64,000 bases of DNA from Prevotellaceae bacterium (GTDB taxonomy: Bacteria; Bacteroidota; Bacteroidia; Bacteroidales; UBA932), in contig JAIRNF010000058.1 of the NCBI GenBank assembly GCA_031258195.1, forward strand, positions 1-64,000, read 5' to 3'. Numbering within the stretch: position 1 is the stretch's first letter; the number at the start of each line of letters is the position of its first letter. The notes beneath the pieces were generated by a model. It was given only the letters and a program-made list of their open reading frames with translations, searched no databases and was not told the origin of the DNA. Shown here piece by piece: positions 18,711 through 27,136 of this stretch. The position numbers and the translations under genes were made by a program.

Positions 18711-21700
18711 AGCGTTGGCTGCTCGTCAAAACCATAAGGTTTCAAGGTCGCGGGGTCACGTAAACGTCCCCAGGCATCGTAGCTGTACTCGGCTGCTTTT
18801 ATGCCGGTAGCGTCGCTAAGATGGGTAATGCTACCCAAATAATCGCGATGTATGTATAGCAACTTTTCCTGCCCGTTTTCTTTAATCCATACCGCCGGAG
18901 CATTATATCCACTACCGCCAAGGTAAAGCCGCTCGGTTTGTGTACCTCCGGCTACAATATCCTTCTCGTAGCAGTCTGACAGGTAATAGCGGCTTAATAG
19001 CTGTGTATTGTTATGGGTTACCTCCATAAGTTTTCTGGCACCATCGACGCTATAGGTAAAGCTGGCCTGATAGCCATTCTCCGAAATACTTATCGGTCTA
19101 TCAAAAGAGCTGTAGGTAACATACTGCTCACGGATGGGTATGCTACCTGTATTCTGCTGTACCTGACCGATAGCATAAGGCTTATTGGTTACGTTGTAAA
19201 CCATTTGACCGACGTCGGTCTTTCGTGTTGGCGAACCCATGCTATTATACGTAATCTGGTGCTGCTTATAATCGTTATGCTGCGTAAGGCGTTTAAGGTT
19301 ATCGTAAGCAAAGGTTTCATGAGTGCTATTAACCACATCGCTTCTAAAATCCAGAAGCCCTTTAGCCTCATCGAAACCATAGCTGAAACTTTGAAATGGA
19401 CTTGCCATTAGTACACCTGCTCTTCGCCATGTTGGTGTCCCTGTTGATGTGTAGCCATATGTTTGCTCTACCCCATTACCCAGCAATATTTTTAAAGCCT
19501 GCCTTCTGCTATTTTCCTGCACGAGCCGCCATACTACGTCGCCATTCAGCTTAATTGTGGTAAGGTTACCATAGCTATCATACGTATACTGTAGCGGCTT
19601 ATTCGGCATTTTGCTATAGCCAACGCTTGTAAGCTGGTTTACGGTATAGCTATAGACTATCTCCAGCTGTTCCGATCCTACCTTATCCGTCTCTTTAATC
19701 ATACGACCAAAATCATCATATACATATGTTTTTTCAGCTATAAGTATAACCGGATCAAAATTACTTGAGATCCCCCCTCCGTTTGATTCTGAATCGGATA
19801 TTTTTGATAGCTGATAATCGTTATTATAGGTATAAGAGGTGTTAACTTCTGGTGTAAAGCGTTGCGTAGGTAAGCCAAATTTATTAAATGTTGTAGTAAT
19901 AATTTGCCCACGTGCATTCTTATGGCTGTTTTGATAGCCGTTAGCATCGTATGTATAAGTAAGCGTTCCAGCACTTGGGTCTGTTAACCCTGTTTGACGA
20001 CCGTAGCTGTCATACTGAAATTCTGTTCTCGAGCCGTCGGGAGCGGTAGTACGATTTATCTGCCCGTCCGGTCTGTAGGTATACTGAATGGCTCCTCCCG
20101 GATCTTGTACTTTTACAGCCTCTCCCCATGCGTTGTATGTGATTGTTTTAGCCATCCCCCCGCTGCTAACGGTTATTTTGTTGCCATCGTAAGCATAGGT
20201 TTCAATATTTCCGGTTGGATGGGTTACTCTAATAGGTCTATCGTAGCTATCGTACTCTGTAGTATTCCAAAGTGCAGTCGATACCCCAATATAAGGATCA
20301 GATACACTAACTAACCGTCCTAAGTTATCATACTTATTTTCTACAAAAATATTTGCTCCGTTAAGCCCTTTATGCTCAACTAAAATTTCGCGATTTTGAG
20401 CATCATAGTATGTGTAAATATCAGAAGTATTAGTAGCCTTCTCCGTAATTCTATAAACAGCCTTACCTCCCCCATTAATGGTTTGGCCAACCGTCCATTC
20501 GTAAGTTGTTGTACCTTGGCTTCCATCAGGATAATTAGCCTTAACAACACGACCTAATACATCATACTCAAGTGTTGTTTGCTTATTCTTATGGTTGGCT
20601 GTTGACGTAAGCAGCACTTTGGTTTGGTCGTATGCATATGTATTGCTTAATCCCATCGGATCAGTCTTCTTCGTCAAAAATCTACCGTTAGAGCTATATT
20701 CATACTTTGTTTCAAGCCAGTCTGATGATGAATAGTGACGAATTTTCTCGTTTTTGAGATTACCGAAGCTATCATAAGTCCATTGTACCTCTCTTACTTG
20801 ATTGCCTCCTGTAAAACCTATAAGAGAACTCTGCGCGTATTCTTTTTGAAGCCTAGGTAGAAGTTTATCGTTATATTCTATATCCTTACGCGTTACCCAA
20901 ATATCATTGTTGCGTTTTTTCTGGGTAGTTATAGCTACAGGTAGTCCGATTATATTTTGAGAATTACTTCTGATATTTTGATAAGTAGTGCTTACTATGG
21001 TAGACAGCCCTTCTCCATAGCTGGTTTCTTCTTTTGTAAGATTCCCATAGCTATCGTATGTATATGCTGTAGATACTGTAATATTCTTAAGGTAATCCTG
21101 AGCTATTTTTGTACGTAAGTTTATTTTTAGAGTTTGGTTTTTTAGAACATCGTAATCGTAACTTACTTTCAAAATATTAGGTATTGATTCTTCTATCAAA
21201 ACGCTATAGCGTAACGGGTCGTATTTTGCTGTTGCTGTTTGACCCTTCAGGTTGTTTTTTATCTGAACTTGCTCAAAACCCAAGAAGCCTAACCCTTGTT
21301 TATGTACAACAGCATTTCTATAACCATATTCTACCGAACTTAGCAATATATTGTTACCATATGATTCAACTTTACTAGCCACAGCCAAGGGTCCTGAAAA
21401 TCTTGCATAGGGGAAGCTATAGTGCCCACTGCTACCATCATCATAATAGTGCTCTAAATAATCTCCATTTTTATTTAAGCGTCTATACTCCGTTTTTGTA
21501 ACTATGCCAAAGCTATTTACAGCACCTGATAGCATTCGCTGAATACCATCATCTCTATTAAAGCTGACTTTATGTATCTTATCTATATTGAGGCATAAAA
21601 GATCGGCATTGCACATGCTATTAATAGGTACATCGCTGGGAATAAGTTTTAAGTGGTGACTAATGAAATCTGTTGTTAGGCTTGGGTCGGTCTGAAATGC

Positions 21701-24094
21701 TCCATTACGATTCAAAAATACCCGGATTTTCCCCTCATCTGTTCTAACAAAATCCAGCAAACCATCTTGATTTACATCCTGAAGTACATACTTATTCAAA
21801 CTCTCGAACCTATCTATTGGCATAGACTGTGTATCAAAACCATCTTTCCCATTTGAGTAGTGTACTGTCCATACATTTCCATTATCGTTATAGTATGGTA
21901 TACTTTCATAACCTCCTTCATGCGATAGAATAACATCTCCACAACTTTTACATATGTATAAACCTGATGAGGGAGAAGAAAGGTCTTGTTCGTCGCAACA
22001 TCCTCTAGGCACCCACTCTTCCCTTGAACCCCAACCTGATGGAGGAGGCGAGATTAAAAAATCTGTTTTGCCATCACCATTAATATCGCCAACTAATAAA
22101 TCGCGATGGTAATATGAAAATGTTCTTAAATTAAATATGCTACTTGAGGGTACAAGCGTTTTTACTGAAGAATACGAAGTTTCAGAACATTCGAATGTTT
22201 GTATTATTAAGCCATCAGATGTTACTATTGCCATATCTGTTTTACCATCACTATCATAATCTATAGGGAAAAGTTGGTATCCATCTTTATTATACTCCGG
22301 AATATCATGTGCACTTTTTTCACAGACTATGCTACCTATATCTAAATCTACTATAAAATATGCGCTGAAAAAACTAGGTTTGCTTGCATATATAATTCCA
22401 TCAAAAGAATTGCTAAGTCCTGCTCTAACAACCAAAAGTTCTTGTTTTCCATCTCCATTAAAATCGCCCAAAACAAAAGACTTAGGAATCAACTTATCCC
22501 AATAGCCTTCAAGACGACCATAAGGCAGATTTATAGTAGTAGATTTATATAAAATGAGACCAGATACAGCATAAGGTTTATAAGTCTTAATAGTCAACCT
22601 ATCATAACCGTTTACCATTTGGTTATTTATTTTTATAACCTCATCACCTTCTATACCATCAATATCTCCGATAAGGATTTGTACAAATCCTTCTTCTGCA
22701 GTAAGCCTTGTAAAACCGGAGCCGTAATCATATCCATCCCCTAGTCTTTGGTAAACAATAATCTCCTGGTCAGGATGATATTCATTAATAAATTTTTCTT
22801 TTGATTCGTTCCAACTATATGGATTTTTTTGTGGATAGATAATTAGCGCATCATCGTTAGTGCCAACATCAAACTTGCCCCTACATATTGCTAACTTCAT
22901 ATTTGAATCCGGAACCCACGAGGCTAGATTAAGCTGCACATGCCTAATATCTTGAACCTGCCCATCTGTACCATAATAGAATTTTAGAGGATTAAGGCTG
23001 GCTCCGCCCTCTGTATAGCTTACTTGCTTAAGTAAAGAGACATCAGCTGTTTGATAAGTCAGCGTATATGTTCGTATAGCAGTAGTTCCAGAACTACAAA
23101 CAATGCTATTCAGCAAATAGTCTTCTACTATTTTTTTACCTGCAACATATGCCATACTGATATCAGATCTTGTACTATAATTAAACTTTACAGAGGCAAA
23201 GTGGCTAGCATTTGCTGCCGATGCCCCATAGTCTATACGATCGATATAGTAGTGCTCTTTTCGAAAAACATAGTTGTACGATACATAACTACCATTAGTA
23301 TCTTCAAAACGGGTAAGAGGGTAACAGAGCTGATTTGAGGTGTTGTTTTCATACCCAAATATGCCTGTAGTACCATTAGGATAAAACACTTTAAAATACT
23401 TTATTACGCCAGAAGCCACATAAGCTGTAATCCGTATATTACCTTGTTCAGCCTCATAAATAACATTACTCCCGTCTTGTTCCATTTCAAGCAATCGAAT
23501 ACCATCTAGGCTGAATGTACCAACAGGTTGAATGTTTGTCGGTATAGGAGATGTATTACCAGGTCTTCGTTGTCCATTATTGGGGTATCTTGAATCATTA
23601 TCTAGCAATATAGGTCCAGCATTTCCATCATGATAAACGGTAGAATTCGTACGAACAATAGCTGACAGTCCACTAATACTCCACCCTTGTCCTACAACAC
23701 TATTTCCCCCGTTACTATTGTATAGCAACGCTATGTTGGGCTGCAAGCTGTTAAGCCTGGTAACAACGTCTATAGGAATTGTGCAAGAAAGGCTTCCGGT
23801 AGGAGAAAAAGACACATTAATAGGTATCTCTCCCACTGCATAGCTAGTGGAAATCTCATGTTGGTTAGGAATATGTGAAAGGATTTCACTTCCCGAACTC
23901 GAACTATACTGAACGTTAGAAAATAAATTGACAAGATTTGATGAATTAGCGGTAATATTTGGATTATGCGCTATTTTTATAACATTACAAGTGGTGTCTA
24001 TATTACTCTCGCTAGACATCAATAACTCTTGTGCAACCAATTTGCTACACATCAGAAGTAGTAAAAAAGTGGTGGTAAGAATGGTTTTCATCAT
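18632..24094 (-). CDS. RHS/SpvB-type YD-repeat surface protein
   Basis: An 1820-codon frame. After a signal peptide (about 21 residues, ending LVAQ) comes an SpvB-like domain (SFSPTGSLSCTIPIDV, NSNGGNSVVGQGWSISGLSAI). FG-GAP/VCBS-type calcium loops follow (DFNGDGKQEL, DYDSDGKTDM, DINGDGKTDF, DVNQDGLLDF), then a TcdB-middle-like region and about twenty YD repeats (YDSYGNL, YDALGR-type). The RHS core ends in YLGGSGYNAPAVWI, YIHRDYLGSITHL and YDAWGRLRDP. The YD repeats would form a hollow shell enclosing a C-terminal toxin. At 18700-18710 the frame shifts: it reads an unrelated tail and stops, while the true continuation (RGYTGHEH...) is in the next frame. As written, the product is a shell without cargo. 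Confidence 0.85.
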   Translation of the reverse strand: MMKTILTTTFLLLLMCSKLVAQELLMSSESNIDTTCNVIKIAHNPNITANSSNLVNLFSNVQYSSSSGSEILSHIPNQHEISTSYAVGEIPINVSFSPTGSLSCTIPIDVVTRLNSLQPNIALLYNSNGGNSVVGQGWSISGLSAIVRTNSTVYHDGNAGPILLDNDSRYPNNGQRRPGNTSPIPTNIQPVGTFSLDGIRLLEMEQDGSNVIYEAEQGNIRITAYVASGVIKYFKVFYPNGTTGIFGYENNTSNQLCYPLTRFEDTNGSYVSYNYVFRKEHYYIDRIDYGASAANASHFASVKFNYSTRSDISMAYVAGKKIVEDYLLNSIVCSSGTTAIRTYTLTYQTADVSLLKQVSYTEGGASLNPLKFYYGTDGQVQDIRHVQLNLASWVPDSNMKLAICRGKFDVGTNDDALIIYPQKNPYSWNESKEKFINEYHPDQEIIVYQRLGDGYDYGSGFTRLTAEEGFVQILIGDIDGIEGDEVIKINNQMVNGYDRLTIKTYKPYAVSGLILYKSTTINLPYGRLEGYWDKLIPKSFVLGDFNGDGKQELLVVRAGLSNSFDGIIYASKPSFFSAYFIVDLDIGSIVCEKSAHDIPEYNKDGYQLFPIDYDSDGKTDMAIVTSDGLIIQTFECSETSYSSVKTLVPSSSIFNLRTFSYYHRDLLVGDINGDGKTDFLISPPPSGWGSREEWVPRGCCDEQDLSSPSSGLYICKSCGDVILSHEGGYESIPYYNDNGNVWTVHYSNGKDGFDTQSMPIDRFESLNKYVLQDVNQDGLLDFVRTDEGKIRVFLNRNGAFQTDPSLTTDFISHHLKLIPSDVPINSMCNADLLCLNIDKIHKVSFNRDDGIQRMLSGAVNSFGIVTKTEYRRLNKNGDYLEHYYDDGSSGHYSFPYARFSGPLAVASKVESYGNNILLSSVEYGYRNAVVHKQGLGFLGFEQVQIKNNLKGQTATAKYDPLRYSVLIEESIPNILKVSYDYDVLKNQTLKINLRTKIAQDYLKNITVSTAYTYDSYGNLTKEETSYGEGLSTIVSTTYQNIRSNSQNIIGLPVAITTQKKRNNDIWVTRKDIEYNDKLLPRLQKEYAQSSLIGFTGGNQVREVQWTYDSFGNLKNEKIRHYSSSDWLETKYEYSSNGRFLTKKTDPMGLSNTYAYDQTKVLLTSTANHKNKQTTLEYDVLGRVVKANYPDGSQGTTTYEWTVGQTINGGGKAVYRITEKATNTSDIYTYYDAQNREILVEHKGLNGANIFVENKYDNLGRLVSVSDPYIGVSTALWNTTEYDSYDRPIRVTHPTGNIETYAYDGNKITVSSGGMAKTITYNAWGEAVKVQDPGGAIQYTYRPDGQINRTTAPDGSRTEFQYDSYGRQTGLTDPSAGTLTYTYDANGYQNSHKNARGQIITTTFNKFGLPTQRFTPEVNTSYTYNNDYQLSKISDSESNGGGISSNFDPVILIAEKTYVYDDFGRMIKETDKVGSEQLEIVYSYTVNQLTSVGYSKMPNKPLQYTYDSYGNLTTIKLNGDVVWRLVQENSRRQALKILLGNGVEQTYGYTSTGTPTWRRAGVLMASPFQSFSYGFDEAKGLLDFRSDVVNSTHETFAYDNLKRLTQHNDYKQHQITYNSMGSPTRKTDVGQMVYNVTNKPYAIGQVQQNTGSIPIREQYVTYSSFDRPISISENGYQASFTYSVDGARKLMEVTHNNTQLLSRYYLSDCYEKDIVAGGTQTERLYLGGSGYNAPAVWIKENGQEKLLYIHRDYLGSITHLSDATGIKAAEYSYDAWGRLRDPATLKPYGFDEQPTLILWTWLYRTRTPAVVWADKYECPSL

Positions 24095-24395
24095 AAGTCA
24101 ATTTCAGTTCAACATAATCTAGCTTTTTTAAATCAATCTGCTACCTGGAGAGAATCATATTATTTAATACTAATTATATATGTATGAATGAATAACATTT
24201 CAGAATTGTCAACTAAACAGCCTATTTCATGTAGATTATCAAATAGACTAATTTTTTGAATTTGTAAAATCTACCATTTTCATTATTAAAAAATGTTACA
24301 CGCCACTAATATATTAAAAGATTTTTAACTAACATCAATTTATTGTATATTTTAATAAAACATGCTTCTTAACTTGCATTTATCTAGGGTTGTTT

Positions 24396-24646
24396 TCACT
24401 CCATCTCTTCCAAATACCCTCTAGCCTGTTTCATCAATCTTGTACGCTCTGCCTTTAGCTCCAAAACAACGTCTTGGTCTTTTTCTTCATCCAGCCTGCC
24501 AAGTATCTTGTTTAGCCTATCCATCGTAGTTTTTAGATGTACTTTGGCTTTCATGATTGCTACATATCGGTCGGAAGAAAGCGGTCGCTTATACTCCTCC
24601 GGCGCCTTATCGTACTTCCGTCCCTTCTTTCCCATGATAGCCTTTG
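24396..24646 (-). pseudogene. Truncated copy A of a phage gene (see 29795-30157)
   Basis: The minus-strand frame reads a 79-residue Lys/Glu-rich helical protein (GRKYDKAPEEYKR, LNKILGRLDEEKDQ, TRLMKQARGYLEEME). By hand alignment about 80% of residues match the 3' part of the frame at 29795-30157. Homology stops at ATGATAGCCTTT around 24634-24646, where copy B continues upstream for at least 50 more codons and this copy does not. It is thus a 5'-truncated duplicate whose edge marks a recombination breakpoint. 24123-24395 upstream is very AT-rich and holds nothing I recognise. Confidence 0.7.
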
Positions 24647-25200
24647 ACGCTCCGGCAAGAACGCTTAAACTCGAAAGAAGCGGAGAGATAGGCGAAAACG
24701 CCTCTTTTTCGGACTTTAATAACGAAGCTCTATTCCGCGCCCATAACCTCGGCGACGAGGCTTTAGAACACGAAAAAGCACGATACCCAAGAAAATATCC
24801 TCGGCAATCATTAGTACTAAATAACGTAGCAGGAAACGCGTATGGCGAGTTGAGAGATCGGACGGTTTCTTACATAGAGGATTACGTTTGCGATGAAGCG
24901 GAACCACCTATACCCAAATCATATTTGAAGGACAACAAGTCGATTGAAGCCGCATTAGAGAACAGAAAGATCGTCGCCATCAGCGGCTACCAAAAGTTAA
25001 CGGACGGCTTTCTCGAATACGACTACTTCATGCGGCAAAAACCCGACGGCGAAGAAAAGAGAATATCACCAATAATGAGGCTTGTAATAACCGAGACTCG
25101 ATCTGACAGACACTTTGCGAACCTAGACCTATCGGACGATTATTTTTTCTTTTCAAACGCCATCCGGGCTTTGGGGAGAGGATTTGAAAGGAAAAAATAA
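24634..25200 (+). CDS. Unrecognised protein fragment at a recombination junction
   Basis: An open plus-strand frame of about 190 codons from the ATG at 24634 (IAFDAPARTLKLERSGE...). It has charged, well-formed protein composition (IPKSYLKDNKSIEAALENRKIVAISGY, LSDDYFFFSNAIRALGRGF) but no motif I know. The open frame extends upstream to 24508 only as antisense of copy A, so that part is not real. Its true 5' end seems lost at the breakpoint near 24646. Downstream, to 25282, a few more coding-like codons appear (LTLYDEVLTFTDYDRIDYIL). It is probably a remnant of another mobile-element gene. Confidence 0.45.
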   Translation: MIAFDAPARTLKLERSGEIGENASFSDFNNEALFRAHNLGDEALEHEKARYPRKYPRQSLVLNNVAGNAYGELRDRTVSYIEDYVCDEAEPPIPKSYLKDNKSIEAALENRKIVAISGYQKLTDGFLEYDYFMRQKPDGEEKRISPIMRLVITETRSDRHFANLDLSDDYFFFSNAIRALGRGFERKK

Positions 25201-25315
25201 AAGTGTCGGTAAAGCTGCTATTCATGCTAACTCTGTACGATGAAGTACTAACTTTTACAGATTACGATAGAATAGATTACATTCTCTAAGAGCCGGAAGA
25301 AGTAAAAGTCGGCAA

Positions 25316-25353
25316 TAGAAGAATAGGATGGTAATAGCCATCCTATTCTTCTA
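25316..25353. terminator. 16-bp perfect hairpin
   Basis: TAGAAGAATAGGATGG at 25316-25331 pairs perfectly with 25338-25353 around the 6-base loop TAATAG. The build matches the hairpin at 16312-16347. It follows the unrecognised plus-strand frame and likely terminates it. Between 25354 and 25591 I see only AT-rich non-coding sequence, with a TATATTTG that fits the -7 motif at 25506-25513. Confidence 0.65.
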
Positions 25354-25591
25354 TAGATTTATGCAATAGCAAGCGCATAAACAATCAAAATATCGTTGCT
25401 GAACGCATAAAAACCAGCTATTTGAGTGTAAGCGTTCGACACAATATGGTAGCCGCATACGGATGTTTATTTATCATAATTTAACGTACATGTTGAATTT
25501 TATATTATATTTGGACTACGGAATGTAACCATTTAACGGATTCGCCATCCTACATGGTGTTTACACAATTCTGTTTTATACAAAATAAAAA

Positions 25592-25765
25592 GTCTCCCCG
25601 CGAAGATTAGCTAAGTTAACTAAAACCACGGAAAGGTGCTACAAAGATAATAAAACACCGATACATTCTTACTCTTCTTATGTGTATTGGGAAGCCGTTA
25701 GCCTTCTCAAGATTGAAGCGGAACGGTATGGGGAGTTTCTGGTTAGGAATTGCCCATGTAAATAA
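25592..25765 (+). pseudogene. Coding remnant, about 57 codons, no start
   Basis: Between a TAA at 25586 and a TAA at 25763 the plus strand reads a protein-like stretch (VSPRRLAKLTKTTERCYKDNK, then YWEAVSLLKIEAERYGEFL, ending RNCPCK). There is no ATG, GTG or TTG near the start of the frame. It looks like the last part of a phage or transposon gene cut off at its 5' end. Confidence 0.4.
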
Positions 25766-25798
25766 TTCGGATATTCTAATGCTATTAATCTTTTTATT

Positions 25799-26008
25799 AT
25801 GAAAAAAATTAAAACTTATTTGATAGCTTTTACCATGTTATTGGGCTTAAGCGCACTTTCTTTTAATACTGCGAACGCAAAAGAATGTGGAGATTTTGAA
25901 ATCAGCTGTGATAATGGCAACTATATAGCTGGCGCAATATGCGGCGACAGTCATGAATCCAACATATACTTTCTGCTTGATGTTGCTGATGTTTTTTGTG
26001 CATTATAA
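25799..26008 (+). CDS. Small secreted peptide with four cysteines
   Basis: A 69-residue precursor. The signal peptide MKKIKTYLIAFTMLLGLSAL... ends near NTANA (about residue 27), leaving a mature peptide of about 42 residues with four Cys (ECGD, ISCD, AICG, VFCAL), enough for two disulfides. It is acidic and ends in a hydrophobic patch. A hairpin terminator follows directly. The next genes are a GLPGLI protein and a TonB-receptor-like protein, a setting in which Bacteroidota often encode small secreted or modified peptides. The peptide could be an exported signal, a bacteriocin-like product or a structural subunit. I recognise no family; the start is fixed by the signal peptide. Confidence 0.65.
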   Translation: MKKIKTYLIAFTMLLGLSALSFNTANAKECGDFEISCDNGNYIAGAICGDSHESNIYFLLDVADVFCAL

Positions 26009-26031
26009 TTTAAAGATTTGACACGAATGCA

Positions 26032-26062
26032 AAGGAGGAGGTCCGCCGTTAGTCTCCTCCTT
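26032..26062 (+). terminator. Terminator after the small peptide gene
   Basis: AAGGAGGAG at 26032-26040 pairs with CTCCTCCTT at 26054-26062 around a 13-base loop, followed by T-rich sequence. It would end a short transcript carrying only the peptide gene. 26063-26294 is AT-rich and presumably holds the promoter of the GLPGLI gene, but no clear consensus was found. Confidence 0.7.
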
Positions 26063-26294
26063 CTGTATATATTTCGTACAACCAGAAATACTTTATATTA
26101 GCTAACGAACTTATGGTTTTTAATAGACATCATATGCGATAAGCGATTAAATACATGAAAATCGATTGTTTATAAAACACCTTTTTCAATATGTTGATTT
26201 ACAGCAGAATATTTAAAATGCGGCTGTTGTAATTACCCGATAATCAACATTGGAATTCGTTATTGAATATAAACTCTAATTTAATAAGAACATT

Positions 26295-27125
26295 ATGAAA
26301 AGGACTACATTTTTTTTACTATTGCTTTTGTTGGCAATAAACAATTTAAAATCCCAAGAGTATAAAGAGATTGACGATTGCTCTGCTATATTTATGTACA
26401 ACTACCAATTTTACGAAGAGCACAAGAACCCCGAATCACTGAAGCAATATGAAATGGCGTTGATGGTAGGTAAAAATCATTCGAAATTTTGTAGTTCAAC
26501 GACCCTATACACCGATTCGCTGATAATGGTTTATTCAAAAGAGTCTTCAGGCTCAGTGTTTGATAAAGTATATCCTATGGTCAAAAATTTGCCCTCGCAT
26601 GTTTTTTGTTCCTATAGTATTTATAAAAATTATCCTAACGCAAAGGTTTCCTCATTTATAGGGCGAGACTTAGGAGTATCCAGCTATTATTCCGTTGAAG
26701 AAGAGGTGGGGTTTGATTGGAATATTGATAATAACTCTAAAAAAACGATATTGGGATTAAGCTGTATTAAGGCAACATGCCACTTCGCGGGACGCGACTA
26801 TGAAGCATGGTTTACTACGGAGATACCCATCATTGATGGCCCGTATAAATTTAATGGGCTTCCCGGTTTAATTGTAAGGGTGGCAGACAGTGATAACGAG
26901 CATGTTTTTGAATTGCAGGAGATTAGAAATGTAAAAGAAAAACCGATATATTTTGTTAAGCGCAGCTATATTAATACTGACGCTAAGGGCTATGTTAAAG
27001 CCCTAGAGGCAAGCAAGTCCGGTTTTATCGAGCGGCTTAACACGCTTACTTTTAGCGATGACGCGATGAGAGCGAGAGGGATCGCAAGAATACAGCGGAG
27101 GAATAACTTTATTGAAAAGTATTAA
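26295..27125 (+). CDS. GLPGLI family protein
   Basis: A 276-residue secreted protein. The signal peptide ends at LKSQ (about residue 20). The signature FNGLPGLIVRVADSDNEH lies at about 191-208, preceded by the usual YEAWFTTEIPIIDGPYKF run, which fits TIGR01200-type GLPGLI proteins. This family is restricted to Bacteroidota and is typically encoded with an outer-membrane TonB-receptor-like protein, as here (gap of about 11 bases to the next ATG). Its function is not established in general. The family pattern suggests a periplasmic or surface partner of the receptor. The C-terminus is basic (RARGIARIQRRNNF). Confidence 0.88.
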   Translation: MKRTTFFLLLLLLAINNLKSQEYKEIDDCSAIFMYNYQFYEEHKNPESLKQYEMALMVGKNHSKFCSSTTLYTDSLIMVYSKESSGSVFDKVYPMVKNLPSHVFCSYSIYKNYPNAKVSSFIGRDLGVSSYYSVEEEVGFDWNIDNNSKKTILGLSCIKATCHFAGRDYEAWFTTEIPIIDGPYKFNGLPGLIVRVADSDNEHVFELQEIRNVKEKPIYFVKRSYINTDAKGYVKALEASKSGFIERLNTLTFSDDAMRARGIARIQRRNNFIEKY

Positions 27126-27136
27126 TCAGCCTCGTG

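Noticed and set aside
18690..18720. Programmed ribosomal frameshift in the RHS gene
   Set aside because: No slippery heptamer or downstream structure was seen; a simple indel is more likely.
24508..24634. N-terminal extension of the plus-strand frame ending at 25200
   Set aside because: This part is the complement of copy A of the phage gene, so the open frame there is accidental.
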